Assembly (NCBI GenBank): GCA_018902755.1
Contig: JAHIQI010000035.1
Location: 1-64,000, forward strand
Direction: 5' to 3'
Source: Pseudomonadota bacterium
Lineage (GTDB): Bacteria > Desulfobacterota > Desulfarculia > Desulfarculales > Desulfarculaceae
DNA: 64,000 nt
Position 1 is the stretch's first letter, and each line of letters opens with the position of its first letter. Below, in pieces: positions 16,939 to 26,656 of this stretch. The position numbers and the translations under genes are program-made. The notes beneath the pieces are model-generated. The model ran no database searches, was not told the origin of the DNA, and saw only the letters and a program-made list of their open reading frames with translations.

Positions 16939-18201
16939 ATGCGTGTTTTAAAACCCATCGTCATCGGTGTTGTGTTGCTGGCCCTGGTGGCCGTGGGTTG
17001 GATCGTCCGGGGCCTGGTGCCCTATGAGCAGGCCGCCGGCAGCAAGAGCGGGCCGGCCATGGCCGGGCGGGGGGCGGCCCCGCAGGTGGTGACCGCCACG
17101 GTGGGCGAGGCTTCCCTCAAGCCGCCCAGCAAGTACGTGGGCCACGTTGAGGCCATTCAGGATGCCGAGCTGTACGCTCAGGTGTCGGGCACCATCAAGA
17201 AAGTGCACTTCAAGGAAGGCGCCATGGTCAACCAGGGCGACCTCCTGTACACCATCGACCCCGACCGCTATAGCGCCAAGGTGGAGCTTTACGAGGCGAC
17301 CCTGTCCCAGGCCAAGGCCAGCCTAAACGCGGCCAAGGCCAACCTGGAGTCGGTTGAGGCCCAGCTCACCTACGCCGAGCAGTATCTCAAGCGCCTGAGC
17401 AACGCCGGGGCGCGCAGCGTGGTGCAGGCCGACGTGGACAAGGCCAAGAGCGCGGTGCGCCAATACAAGGCGGCCCAGCAGGAGGCCAAGGCCAAGATCG
17501 AGCAACTCAAGGCCCAGGTGAAGCAGTCCGAGGCCGACCTCAAGGTGGCGCGCATAGACCTGGACTACACCCAGGTGCGCTCGCCCATCACCGGGCGCAT
17601 CGGCAAGGCCGAGGTCACCGCGGGCGACTACGTTAGCCCCGGCGCGGTGATGATGGCCAGGGTGGTGCAGGTGGACCCGGTCCGGGTGCGCTTCGCCATC
17701 AGCGACCGCGACTACCTGGACCTGCTCAAGATAAGCAAGCGCGAGGGCATCGAGGCCATCAAGGCCCGCCTGGTGCTGCCCAACGGCGACGCCTTCAAGG
17801 GCGAGGGCGCCTTGGACTTCGTGGGCAACCGCATGAACCTCAACACCGGCACCATCGTCATCCGCTTGCGCTACGACAACTCCGGCGGGGAGCTGGTGCC
17901 CAACAGCTACGTCAAGGTGTTCATGGAGACCCCCGAAACCGAGCGCAGCGTGGTGCTGCCCCAGGAAGCGGTCATGACCGATCAGAAGGGCGAGTATGTC
18001 TTTGTGGTCACGGACAAGGGCGTGGCCCAGCAGCGCTACGTGAAGCTGGGCGACAGCGTGGACGGCAAGCGCATCGTCATCTCGGGCCTCAAGGCGGGCG
18101 AGACCGTGGTGGTTCAGGGCCTGCAACGGGTGCGGCCCGGCCAGCCGGTCAAGACGGCGGGCAACGCGGCCGGAGCCGCCGGAGAGGACCGCCAGTCATG
18201 A
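16939..18201 (+). CDS. RND efflux periplasmic adaptor (membrane fusion protein)
   Basis: A 420-residue AcrA/MexA-like adaptor. It has one N-terminal membrane segment (VIGVVLLALVAVGWIV) without a lipobox, so it is anchored by that helix. A lipoyl half-motif GHVEAIQDAELYAQVSGTI is followed by a coiled-coil hairpin rich in Ala/Lys/Gln, the second lipoyl half (YTQVRSPITGRIGKAEVT), and a beta-barrel domain ending in GLQRVRPGQPV. AAGGAGA precedes ATG 16939. Its stop overlaps the start of the permease gene, a sign of translational coupling. The partners are the RND permease and outer-membrane channel downstream. Confidence 0.92.
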   Translation: MRVLKPIVIGVVLLALVAVGWIVRGLVPYEQAAGSKSGPAMAGRGAAPQVVTATVGEASLKPPSKYVGHVEAIQDAELYAQVSGTIKKVHFKEGAMVNQGDLLYTIDPDRYSAKVELYEATLSQAKASLNAAKANLESVEAQLTYAEQYLKRLSNAGARSVVQADVDKAKSAVRQYKAAQQEAKAKIEQLKAQVKQSEADLKVARIDLDYTQVRSPITGRIGKAEVTAGDYVSPGAVMMARVVQVDPVRVRFAISDRDYLDLLKISKREGIEAIKARLVLPNGDAFKGEGALDFVGNRMNLNTGTIVIRLRYDNSGGELVPNSYVKVFMETPETERSVVLPQEAVMTDQKGEYVFVVTDKGVAQQRYVKLGDSVDGKRIVISGLKAGETVVVQGLQRVRPGQPVKTAGNAAGAAGEDRQS

Positions 18202-21200
18202 TCTCGCGCCTTTTCATAGAGCGGCCCCGCTTCGCCATGGTCATAGCCATAGTGCTGACCCTGGCCGGAGCCCTGGCCCTTTCCTCGCTGCCCATCGAGC
18301 AGTATCCCCAGGTCGCGCCGCCCACGGTGCAGGTCTCGGCCTCCTACCCGGGGGCCAGCGCCGAGGTGCTCTCCAAGACGGTGGCCACGCCCATCGAGCA
18401 GGAGATCAACGGCGTGGACAACATGATCTACATGGAGTCCAAGAGCGACAACCAGGGCAACTACACCCTGACGGTAAGCTTCGAGGTGGGCACCAACCTG
18501 GACATCGCCCTGGTCAAGGTGCAGAACCGCTTGCAGCAGGCCCAGTCCAAGCTGCCCTCCGAGGTGACCCAGCAGGGCCTCACCGTGGAGACGCGCTCCT
18601 CCAGCGTCCTTGGATTCATGGCCATCTACTCGCCGGACAAGTCCCGCGACGAGTTGTATTTGAGCAACTTCGTGCATGAGCGCCTCAAGGATGCCATGAA
18701 GCGAGTGCCCGGCGTGGGCGGCGTCACCATCTTGGGCGGCCAATACAGTATGCGCGTGTGGCTCAACTCCGACCGGCTCCAGGCCTTGGGGCTGAGCAGC
18801 CAGGACGTGGTGAGCGCCATATCCAGCCAGAACATCCAGGCCTCCATCGGTTCGGTGGGCGCGGCCCCCGGCGGCAAGGACATCAAGCTGGTCTACACCT
18901 TGCAGACCCAGGGCCGCTTGAACGACCCCAAGGACTTCGGGGACATCATCGTCCACTCGGATCCCCAGGGGGGCCAGGTGCGTCTCAAGGATGTGGCCCG
19001 GGTGGAGCTGGGGCGCGACTCCTACGCTTACAGCACCACCTACAACGGCATGCCCTCCGTGGCCCTGATGCTCTCCCAGACCCCGGGCTCCAACTCCCTG
19101 GCCACCATGGAGGCGGTGCAGGCCGAGATGAAAAGGCTCAAGGCCACCTGGCCCTCCGGACTCGACTACGCCATGGCCTATGACGCCACCCTGACCATCA
19201 CCGCCTCGGTGCAGGAAATTCTTTTCACCTTGCTGCTCACCTTCGGCCTGGTGGTGCTGGTCTGCTACGTCTTTTTGCAGGACTGGCGGGCCACCCTCAT
19301 CCCGGTGGTGGCCATCCCGGTGTCGCTGTTGTCCACCTTCGCGGCGCTCATGGCCATGGGCTACACCATCAACCTGCTGACCCTGTTCGCCCTGGTGTTG
19401 GCCATCGGCCTGGTGGTGGACGACGCCATCGTGGTGGTTGAGCGCGTCTATCACCTCATGGAGCACGAGGGCCTGGGGCCCAAGGACGCAGCCATCAAGG
19501 CCATGCAAGAAGTGAGCGTGGCCATCATCGCCATCTCCCTGGTGCTCTTGGCCATCTTCGTGCCCGTGGCCTTTGTGGCCGGCCTCACCGGTCAGATCTA
19601 CCGCCAGTTCGCGGTAACCATCAGCACGGCGGTGCTATTCTCCACCATCGTGGCCCTGACCCTGAGCCCGGCCCTTTGCGCCGCCATGCTGCGCAAGCAG
19701 CGCCCCCCCCAACGCGGCCCCCTGGCCTGGTTCAACCGGGGCCTGGACAAAAGCCGCGACAGCTACGCGGTGTGGTCCATGTGGCTGGCCAAGCGTCTGG
19801 CCTTCCCGGTGGTCATCCTGCTGGTGTTGGCGGCCCTCACCGGTTTGTTCTTCAAAACCACCCAGACCTCGCTGATCCCCCCCGAGGACCAGGGAGCCAT
19901 CTTCACCGACGTGCAACTGCCCGAAGGAGCCACCCTGGCGCGCACCGAGGCGATCCTGAAGCGTCTGTCCGCCACCACGCGAGAGCTCAAAGGGGTGGAG
20001 TCGGTGATGGCCATTTCCGGCTACAGCCTCATCGGCGGCAACGGCGAAAACGTGTGATTCATGGTCACCCACCTGGAGGACTGGGATAAACGCAAAACCG
20101 CCGAGCTGCAAATAGGCGCCTTTGTCAAAAAGCTGCAAGCCGGCGCGGCCCAGACGCCCGAGGCCAGGGTCAACATCTTCACCCCGCCCCCCATCATGGG
20201 CCTGGGCATGAGCAACGGCCTGGACATCCGGCTGCAGAGCATCACCGAAAACGATCCGCAAAAGCTGGCCCAGGTGCTTCAGAATTTTCTGGTCCACCTG
20301 AATCAATCGCCTGCGATAATGGTGGCCTTCAGCAGCTACGCAGCCAACACGCCCCACCTTTTCCTGGAGGTTGACCGCGCCAAGGCCGAGGCCCTGAAGG
20401 TGTCGGTGAGCAGCCTGTTCACCACCCTGCAAAACTACCTGGGCTCGCGCTACGTCAACGACATCAACATCGGCAACCAGGTGAACAAGGTCATGGTCCA
20501 GGCCGACTGGCCCTTTCGCAAGAGCATCGAGGGCATCGGCGAGCTGAACGTGAAAAACAGCGACGGGGAGATGGTGCCCGTGTCCAGCCTGGTGAAGATC
20601 AGGCCCACGGCCGCGCCACGCATGCTGCTGCGCTTCAACCAGTACCCAAGCGCGGCCATCACCGCCCTGACCGCAAACGGGGTCAGCACCGGCGCGGCCA
20701 TCGCGGCGGTGGAGAAGATCGCCAAACAGAGCCTGCCCCAGGGCTACTCCCTGGACTGGTCGGGCATGAGCTACCAGGAGCGCAAGGTGCAGAGCCAGGG
20801 CATCATGCTCATGGGCCTGTCGCTGCTCTTCGGCTATCTGCTGCTGGTGGCCCAGTACGAAAGTTGGACCATTCCCGTGCCGGTCATGCTCTCCATCGTG
20901 GTGGCAATCACCGGGGCCCTGGCCGGAATCAAGCTCATGGGCTTTTCGCTGAGCATCTACGCCCAGCTGGGCCTGATCCTCCTGGTGGGCCTGGCCAGCA
21001 AGAACGCCATACTCATCGTGGAGTTCTGCAAGACCCAGCGCGAGAAGGGGCACTCCATCCTGGAAGCGGCCCGCATCGGCATCAGCGAGCGTTTCCGGGC
21101 GGTGCTCATGACCGCCTTCACCTTCATCCTGGGCACCCTGCCCATGATCTTCGCCACCGGCGCGGGCGCCAATAGCCGCCAGGCCATCGGCATGACGGTT

Positions 21201-21356
21201 TGCGCGGGCATGGTGGCGGCCACGGTGATGGGTATCCTCATCATTCCGGCCCTGTACGTCCTGTTCCAAAGAGTGCGGGAATACCTGAAGGCCAAGCTCT
21301 CCACCGAGCAGCCGCAGTCAACCAAACCAGAGGCCGCCAAGGGGGACCTCTCATGA
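18198..21356 (+). pseudogene. RND efflux permease (HAE1/AcrB-like) with an in-frame UGA at codon 620
   Basis: Read through one TGA (20055-20057), this frame encodes about 1,050 residues, the normal length of an AcrB-type proton-driven drug pump. The first part (MISRLFIERPRFAMVIAIVL, then FALVLAIGLVVDDAIVVVE with the proton-relay aspartates) and the second part (LILLVGLASKNAILIVEF) are both well conserved. Around the stop it reads GENV-stop-FMVTHLEDWDKR. Aligned by eye with AcrB (GQNTGIAFVSLKDW), the stop falls on a glycine, so GGA to TGA is the simplest change. An ATG at 20061, one codon after the stop, could allow reinitiation and give two polypeptides. No convincing SECIS hairpin follows. 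Either a nonsense mutation, an assembly error or recoding explains it. Confidence 0.8.
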
Positions 21357-22855
21357 AACTGAAACTGTTACTCATACCTACGTTGTGCCTCAGCCTGGCC
21401 GGGTGCGTCACGGTGGGGCCCGACTATAAGCAGCCGTCCACGCCCAAGGCCGACGTTTCGGGCATCGCCGATTCGGCAGCTCAACAGGGGCGCCGGGCGT
21501 CCATAAGCAAGCAGGACCTGGTCTCCTGGTGGACGGTCTTCAACGACCCCACCCTCAGCAAGCTGATCCAGGAGGCCCTGAAGGGCAACCTGGACGTGCG
21601 CGAGGCCCGCGCCAAGGTGCGTGAGGCCCGGGCCCAACTGACCATCAGCCGGGCGGGTCTGTTCCCCTCGGTGGATGCCACCGGCTCGTACCAACAAACC
21701 CGCGCCATCACCGGCTATAACGCCAACGACGAGGCCATCCGGGCCGAGAACACCTATTACAATGCCGGCTTCGACGCCTCATGGGAGATCGACATCTTCG
21801 GCGGCACCCGGCGCGGGGTGGAAGCGGCCAAGGCCGACATCGAGTCCGAGCAGGCCTCCCTGGAGTCGGTGTGGGTCTCCATGGCCGGCGAGGTAGCCCA
21901 GACCTATGTATCCATCCGCTCCTACCAGCAGCGGATCAAAGTGGCCGAGGACAACCTGAAGGCCCAGGCCGACACCCTGGATATCCTCCAGGCACGCTAC
22001 AAGGCGGGGCTGAGCGACGAGTTGGACGTGCAGCAGGCCCGCTACAACCTGGAAAGTAGCCGCTCCACCATACCCTCTCTCAAGAGCGGTTTGGAGAGCT
22101 ACATCAACGCATTGGCTGTGCTGGTGGGCAAGATGCCCGGCACTTTGCAGAAGCGCCTGGCCAAGACCGGCGACATCCCCCAAGCGCCCTTCAAGGTGGT
22201 GCTAAAGATACCGGCGGACACCCTACGCCAGCGTCCGGACATCCGCATGGCCGAGCGCGCCCTGGCCGCCCAGACCGCCCGCATCGGAGAGGCCACGGCC
22301 GAGCTGTACCCCAAGTTCTATTTGACCGGTTCCATCGGCCTGGAGTCCATGAAGTCCTCCAAGCTGTTCAACGCGGAAAGCAACGTGTGGAGCATCTTGC
22401 CCAGCGTGACTTGGCCCATATTCAAGGCCGGTTCCATCCGGGCCAACATCGAGGTGCAGAACGCCAAGCAGGAGCAACTGGCCGCGCAATACGACAAGGC
22501 GGTGCTGGTCGCGGTGAAGGAAATCCGCAACTCGCTCACCGCCTTCAACCAGGAGCAGGACCGCCTGGCGGCCCTCACCGCAGCGGTGGACGCGGCCCAA
22601 AAGGCGGCGGACATCGCCCAGGATAAGTACCGCCAAGGGCTGGTTAACTTCAACAACGTGCTGGACGCCCAGCGCTCCCTGTTCTCCTACGACGATGAGC
22701 GCATCTCCAGCCTGGCGACCATCACCGGCGACATCATCAGCCTGTACAAGGCCCTTGGCGGTGGCTGGCAGCACATGCGCACCGAAACTCCCCAACAACC
22801 CACCCCGGCCGCGCCCAAGACGGCCCAGGTGTCAGGCAAGCTCGCCCGCCAGTAA
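21353..22855 (+). CDS. Outer-membrane efflux lipoprotein (TolC/OprM/NodT family)
   Basis: A 500-residue outer-membrane channel subunit. The signal peptide ends in a lipobox, LSLAGC, followed by VTVGPDYKQP, a hallmark of the NodT/OprM branch. Two long helical repeats with the PDIRMAERALAAQTARIGEA and KYRQGLVNFNNVLDAQRSLF segments complete the family pattern. The ATG overlaps the permease stop codon (ATGA), so the three pump genes form one coupled operon that ends in a terminator hairpin. Confidence 0.92.
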   Translation: MKLKLLLIPTLCLSLAGCVTVGPDYKQPSTPKADVSGIADSAAQQGRRASISKQDLVSWWTVFNDPTLSKLIQEALKGNLDVREARAKVREARAQLTISRAGLFPSVDATGSYQQTRAITGYNANDEAIRAENTYYNAGFDASWEIDIFGGTRRGVEAAKADIESEQASLESVWVSMAGEVAQTYVSIRSYQQRIKVAEDNLKAQADTLDILQARYKAGLSDELDVQQARYNLESSRSTIPSLKSGLESYINALAVLVGKMPGTLQKRLAKTGDIPQAPFKVVLKIPADTLRQRPDIRMAERALAAQTARIGEATAELYPKFYLTGSIGLESMKSSKLFNAESNVWSILPSVTWPIFKAGSIRANIEVQNAKQEQLAAQYDKAVLVAVKEIRNSLTAFNQEQDRLAALTAAVDAAQKAADIAQDKYRQGLVNFNNVLDAQRSLFSYDDERISSLATITGDIISLYKALGGGWQHMRTETPQQPTPAAPKTAQVSGKLARQ

Positions 22856-22890
22856 CCCAGCTTGATCGACCAACCGCGCGGGCAACCCAC

Positions 22891-22925
22891 GGGGGGCCGG
22901 GAGCAACCCCGGCTCCCCGGTTTTT
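22891..22925 (+). terminator. Terminator of the efflux operon
   Basis: An 11-bp stem (22891-22901 with 22908-22918, one GU pair) encloses the loop AGCAAC and is followed by GG and five T residues at 22921-22925. Confidence 0.85.
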
Positions 22926-23120
22926 GTGGCGGGGTCCGCCGCCTCGGGCAAGCGCTTAAAAAACTACACAAATCGTGGGTGCTTTATAATATGTTTTTAG
23001 ATGTCCCATGCGGTCCGCCATGGTCTTGCTTGCCACCGGGCAGGGTGCCCCCAACGCCTCGTGACGCCGTTTTTTATGGGAGGCCGCCCGCCCAGTCATG
23101 AAAGTGAGTTGGCGTACGCT

Positions 23121-24848
23121 ATGGTTTTCCTCGCCCCGCCGGTAGCCGCCGCCCCCAAGGCCAACCGCAGCCCCGCGCCCGATGAGACTACCCGGCAGAC
23201 CGAAGATCAGTTCAAGGCCCATTACGTGGAGCTGCTGCAAAGCCGCCTGTCGGTGGGCTTCGCGGTGGGCGTGGTCTTGGTGCCGCTATTCGCGGTGGTG
23301 GACTGGCGCATGGCTCCCGCATACTTTGGCCTGTTCCTGGGGCTGCGCCTGGCGGCGGCGGGAGTCATGGGGGCGCTGTGGCTGCTAAACCGCTGGCGTA
23401 GCGGGCAGGCCTGGCAGGAGGGCCTCACCATAGCCGGGGCCCTCACCGTGGCGGCCATGCTGGAGATCATGCTGGTGGCCATGGGCGGGGCCGGGGGCAA
23501 CTACTACGCCGGTTTCAGCCTGGTGTTGATCGCGGCCATCGTGCTGATTCCCATCCGCCTGGGAGTGGCGGCGTCCCTGGTGGCCTCGTTGCTCTTGGTG
23601 TATCTGGTGCCCCTGGCCATTGCCGACACTCCCCTGCTGGGCGAGGGAGACCTGCTGCACAACACCGGCACCCTGGCCTCGGCCAGCCTGCTGCTGTTGG
23701 GGGCCAACTGGCTGCACCGTTTGGCCCTGCTCAGGCAGTTCAAGCTGCGCTCCCAGGTGCAGGAGCGCGAGCGCCAGTTGGACGCCCTTAACGCCTCCCT
23801 GGAGGAGAAGGTGGTCTCGCGCACCGCCGAGCTGGGGCGCTCCGAGTCCCGCTACCGCTCCCTGGTCAACTCCAACCCCCAACTGGTCTACACCCTGGAC
23901 AACAAAGGGGCCTACTCCTTTGTGGGCCCCAAGGCCGCCCGCCTGATGGGCTACGAGCCCCATGAAATGCTGGGCAGGCATTTCATCGATTACGTGCACC
24001 CGGACGACCGGGGCCATTGCGTGCGAGCCTTCAAGAAGGTGCGCGACGAGGGGATGCTGCTGGAAGGGGTGGAGTACCGGGTGAGCAGGGCGGACGGGGC
24101 CGAGAGGGTGTTCCTTTCCTACACCGCGCCCCTGGTGGACGACACCGGCGCGGTCAACGGCATGATAGGCACGGCGGTGGACGTGACCCGCCAGAGGCGG
24201 CTCACCGCCGAGCTGGTCAAGGCCGAGGACCAGGAGCGGCGGCGCATCGCCCGGGACCTGCACGACGGAGTGGGCCAGTACCTGGCGGTGAGCAAGCTCA
24301 AGCTCTCCAAGGCCGCCGAGAGCGCCCAGGGCCGCAGCCGGGAGCGCATCGAGGAGGTGCTGGAGCTGCTGGGACAGGCCATATCCGACACCAGGTCGCT
24401 GACCGCCCGGCTGAGCCCCCGGGTGTTGGACGAGATAGGCCTGGCCCCCGCCCTGCAATGGCTGGCCGAGCAGGGTAGGGGGCGCTACGGGATGCAGGTG
24501 GAGTTTAGCTGCGCCGGGGAGGTGACGGTGGATGACGCCCAGATGCGCGGCTTTTTGTTCCGGGCGGTTTCCGAGCTGCTGCTCAACGCCGCCAAGCACG
24601 CCCGGGCCCAAAAGGTGGAGATAGGCCTCGAGGCCGACGGGCGGGAGCTGAGCATAACCGTGGGCGACGACGGGGTGGGCTTCGACCCCGCCAAGCGCGA
24701 GGACGCCGGGACGGGGCTGGGCCTGTTCAGCCTGCGGGAGCGCCTGGACCTCCTGGGGGGCAGGCTGGAAATATCCACCCCCAGCCGGGGGGGAAGCCTG
24801 GCCCGCATAACCGTGCCCTTGGCTACCGTGGCCGAGGCTGGGGAGTAA
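23121..24848 (+). CDS. Membrane histidine kinase with PAS domain, NarL-type (HisKA_3)
   Basis: A kinase of about 575 residues. Several hydrophobic helices (about residues 35-210, e.g. LSVGFAVGVVLVPLFAVVDW) form a membrane sensor. A short coiled coil (LDALNASLEEKVVSRTAELG) leads to a PAS domain (about 245-360, YRSLVNSNPQLVYTLDNKGA). The phosphoacceptor helix is ERRRIARDLHDGVGQYLAVS, and the HATPase_c domain has NAAKHARAQKVEI and GDDGVGFD. ATG 23121 is given by length and context, but no strong ribosome site precedes it; an ATG at 23076 is possible. A TATAAT at 22985-22990 may be its -10 box. The response regulator starts five bases after the stop. Confidence 0.87.
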   Translation: MVFLAPPVAAAPKANRSPAPDETTRQTEDQFKAHYVELLQSRLSVGFAVGVVLVPLFAVVDWRMAPAYFGLFLGLRLAAAGVMGALWLLNRWRSGQAWQEGLTIAGALTVAAMLEIMLVAMGGAGGNYYAGFSLVLIAAIVLIPIRLGVAASLVASLLLVYLVPLAIADTPLLGEGDLLHNTGTLASASLLLLGANWLHRLALLRQFKLRSQVQERERQLDALNASLEEKVVSRTAELGRSESRYRSLVNSNPQLVYTLDNKGAYSFVGPKAARLMGYEPHEMLGRHFIDYVHPDDRGHCVRAFKKVRDEGMLLEGVEYRVSRADGAERVFLSYTAPLVDDTGAVNGMIGTAVDVTRQRRLTAELVKAEDQERRRIARDLHDGVGQYLAVSKLKLSKAAESAQGRSRERIEEVLELLGQAISDTRSLTARLSPRVLDEIGLAPALQWLAEQGRGRYGMQVEFSCAGEVTVDDAQMRGFLFRAVSELLLNAAKHARAQKVEIGLEADGRELSITVGDDGVGFDPAKREDAGTGLGLFSLRERLDLLGGRLEISTPSRGGSLARITVPLATVAEAGE

Positions 24849-24852
24849 AGCG

Positions 24853-25521
24853 ATGAACAACCGCATTCTTCTGGTCGATGACCACAAAATCATGCGCGAG
24901 GGCATCAAAAGCCTGCTGTCCGAGGAGCCCGACATGGAGGTGGTGGGCGAGGCCGACAACGGGCGGGAGGCGGTGACCCTGGCCAAGCGCCTACGGCCGG
25001 ACCTGGTGGTGATGGACGTATCCATGCCCGAACTCAACGGCATCGAGGCCACCCGGCAGATCCTGGCCGAGATGGAGGGGGTCAAGGTGCTGGCCCTTTC
25101 CATGCACCGCGATCCGCGTTTCGTGGCCGGGGTGCTGGAGGCCGGGGCCAAGGGCTACATGGTCAAGGACTGCACCGCCGCCGAACTTACCTCGGTGATC
25201 CGTCTGGTGGCCCAGGGCAAGACCTATCTCAGCCCTGAGGTCACCGATCTGGTGGTGAAGGGTTTCGTGGGCCGCCTGAACGAGGACGTGTCCCATCCCC
25301 CCGCCTCGGTGCTAAGCCCCAGGGAGCGGGAGGTGCTGCAACTGCTGGCTGAGGGCCACAAGGTCAAGGAAGTGGCCGAACGCCTGCACCTGGGGGTAAA
25401 GACCGTGGAGACCCATCGGCGCAACCTGATGGAAAAACTGGACATCGACAACCTGGTGGACCTGATCCGTTACGCTCTGCGCGAGGGGGTTACTTCCCTG
25501 GACGACTGGCTATCCTACTAA
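24853..25521 (+). CDS. NarL/FixJ family response regulator
   Basis: A 222-residue DNA-binding regulator. The receiver domain has acidic residues in ILLVDDHKIM and the phosphorylated aspartate at residue 55 (LVVMDVSMPELNG), with the conserved Lys in GYMVKDCTAAEL. A LuxR-type helix-turn-helix follows: LSPREREVLQLLAEGHKVKE and VKTVETHRRNLMEKL. It forms a pair with the kinase immediately upstream. The stimulus and targets are not evident. Confidence 0.93.
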   Translation: MNNRILLVDDHKIMREGIKSLLSEEPDMEVVGEADNGREAVTLAKRLRPDLVVMDVSMPELNGIEATRQILAEMEGVKVLALSMHRDPRFVAGVLEAGAKGYMVKDCTAAELTSVIRLVAQGKTYLSPEVTDLVVKGFVGRLNEDVSHPPASVLSPREREVLQLLAEGHKVKEVAERLHLGVKTVETHRRNLMEKLDIDNLVDLIRYALREGVTSLDDWLSY

Positions 25522-25526
25522 CCCCC

Positions 25527-25820
25527 GGCTTCGCCAGGTGGCGCGATGCTGCGTTGCGGGCTTCGCTCGTCTCCTCGGCGTATTGGCATATACGCCTGCG
25601 GGTCTCGCTTGCCCGACGCCTTGCCTGGCACCACCTGGCTGTGCCGGGTCCGGCTTCATCAGACCCCGCATGGCGGCGTTGTCGGCGTCACTCGGCCCTC
25701 GGCGTAGGCATGCTACGCCTATGTCCCTCGTTCGCCTGCCGCCTTGCCCTGCGGTGTCTGGTTGTGCCGGTTAGGCCTCGCCAGGCGGCGCATGGCTGCG
25801 TTGTCGTTGCCTCCCTGTTT
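25527..25820. repeat. Tandem GC-rich repeat, about 2.4 copies of a ~123-bp unit
   Basis: Copies begin at 25527 (GGCTTCGCCAGG), 25652 (GGCTTCATCAGA) and 25774 (GGCCTCGCCAGG), so the first two are 125 and 122 bp and the third is cut off near 25820. Each full unit contains a GCTGCGTTG-like or GGCGGCGTTG-like block, then a hairpin whose arms begin and end GGCGTA/TACGCC (25577-25596; 25701-25719), then a CTCGC..GCC-TTGCC block, and ends in TGTGCCGG. The loops and arms vary while pairing is kept, which suggests that structure matters. ORFs across this stretch are artefacts. It resembles the interspersed hairpin repeats found in many Desulfobacterota genomes, but I did not compare it with any genome. 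Confidence 0.7.
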
Positions 25821-26010
25821 TCATGAAAATTCGGGATAAAAAAGCTCTCTAGACCGCTTTGCGCCTGAAAAGCAGGCCCTTTCCACTTTTTCCTTACCCC
25901 CCTTTGAGCCAAACCTCCTAACGCGCATTCCCGGCCAGGGCCTAGCCTGGACTCAGGAGGATGCAGCAGGACAGGGCATCCTCGGCAAACCCAAACCGAG
26001 GAGAGAAAAA

Positions 26011-26592
26011 ATGAGAAAGATAGTTTTCAGCCTGATGGCCGTTTTGACCGCCGCCGTCTTTTCCTGGGGCTTTGCGCCCGCCACGGCCCTGGCCCAGCGC
26101 CAGGCGCCTGAGTTCGTGCTGGCCAAGCTGCAGAGGACCTGCCAGGAGGCGGCCCATAGCGGATGCCAGGTGAAGGTGGTGGAGCTGACTCCCGAGGGCA
26201 TCATGGCCCTGGCCGGCTCCCAGTGCTACCAGGTGCGCGGCGTGGCCATCTACTCCCTGGGCGAGATCGGCGAGACCCGGGCGGTGGACCTTCTGATCGG
26301 CATGCTTCAAGACCCGGACCGTCACATTCGCCGCATCGCCGTGCGCGCCCTGGGCAAGATCGGCGACAACAGGGCGGTGGAGCCCCTGGTCGCGGTGCTC
26401 AACCAGCAGGGCGAGAACGTCACCGTGCGCTGCACCGCCGCCTGGGCCTTGGGCCAGATGGGCGACCCGCAGGCCTGCGCGGCCCTGGAGAGGATGGCTC
26501 GCGCCGCCGACGGTCCCTTGAGCGTGGCCAGCCGGGAGGCCGTGGGCAACTCTGGGCATAACCGAGCGCAAGCCCTCAACAGCAACTTGTGA
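26011..26592 (+). CDS. Exported HEAT-repeat protein
   Basis: A 193-residue protein with a signal peptide (KIVFSLMAVLTAAVFSWGF, cleaved near ATALAQ). Three HEAT/PBS-lyase-type repeats follow: VRGVAIYSLGEIGETRAVDL, IRRIAVRALGKIGDNRAVEP and VRCTAAWALGQMGDPQACAA. It has cysteines outside the repeats that could form a disulfide in the periplasm. Such proteins are scaffolds, so no enzymatic role is expected. A hairpin CCTCGG/CCGAGG (25980-26001) overlaps the GAGGAG ribosome site and could dampen translation. The gene converges on the porin gene and shares a terminator with it. Confidence 0.82.
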   Translation: MRKIVFSLMAVLTAAVFSWGFAPATALAQRQAPEFVLAKLQRTCQEAAHSGCQVKVVELTPEGIMALAGSQCYQVRGVAIYSLGEIGETRAVDLLIGMLQDPDRHIRRIAVRALGKIGDNRAVEPLVAVLNQQGENVTVRCTAAWALGQMGDPQACAALERMARAADGPLSVASREAVGNSGHNRAQALNSNL

Positions 26593-26611
26593 GATAGGGG
26601 TGGGGTGGGAA

Positions 26612-26653
26612 ACGCATCCCCGGCGAGTGAGGCGCCGGGGATGCGTCTTTTTT
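26612..26653 (+). terminator. Bidirectional terminator between convergent genes
   Basis: ACGCATCCCCGGCG (26612-26625) pairs perfectly with CGCCGGGGATGCGT (26633-26646) and is followed by C and six T residues. It lies between the HEAT-repeat gene and the end of the porin gene on the other strand. Confidence 0.9.
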
Positions 26654-26656
26654 GGT

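Noticed and set aside
20055..20110. Selenocysteine insertion in the RND permease
   Set aside because: No strong hairpin with a G-containing loop lies 16-37 nt after the UGA, and AcrB has Gly rather than Cys at the aligned position, so this is not called as a selenoprotein.
25538..25826. Two ORFs of 78-90 codons in the repeat region
   Set aside because: They lie entirely within the tandem hairpin repeats, show no domain and have no ribosome site.
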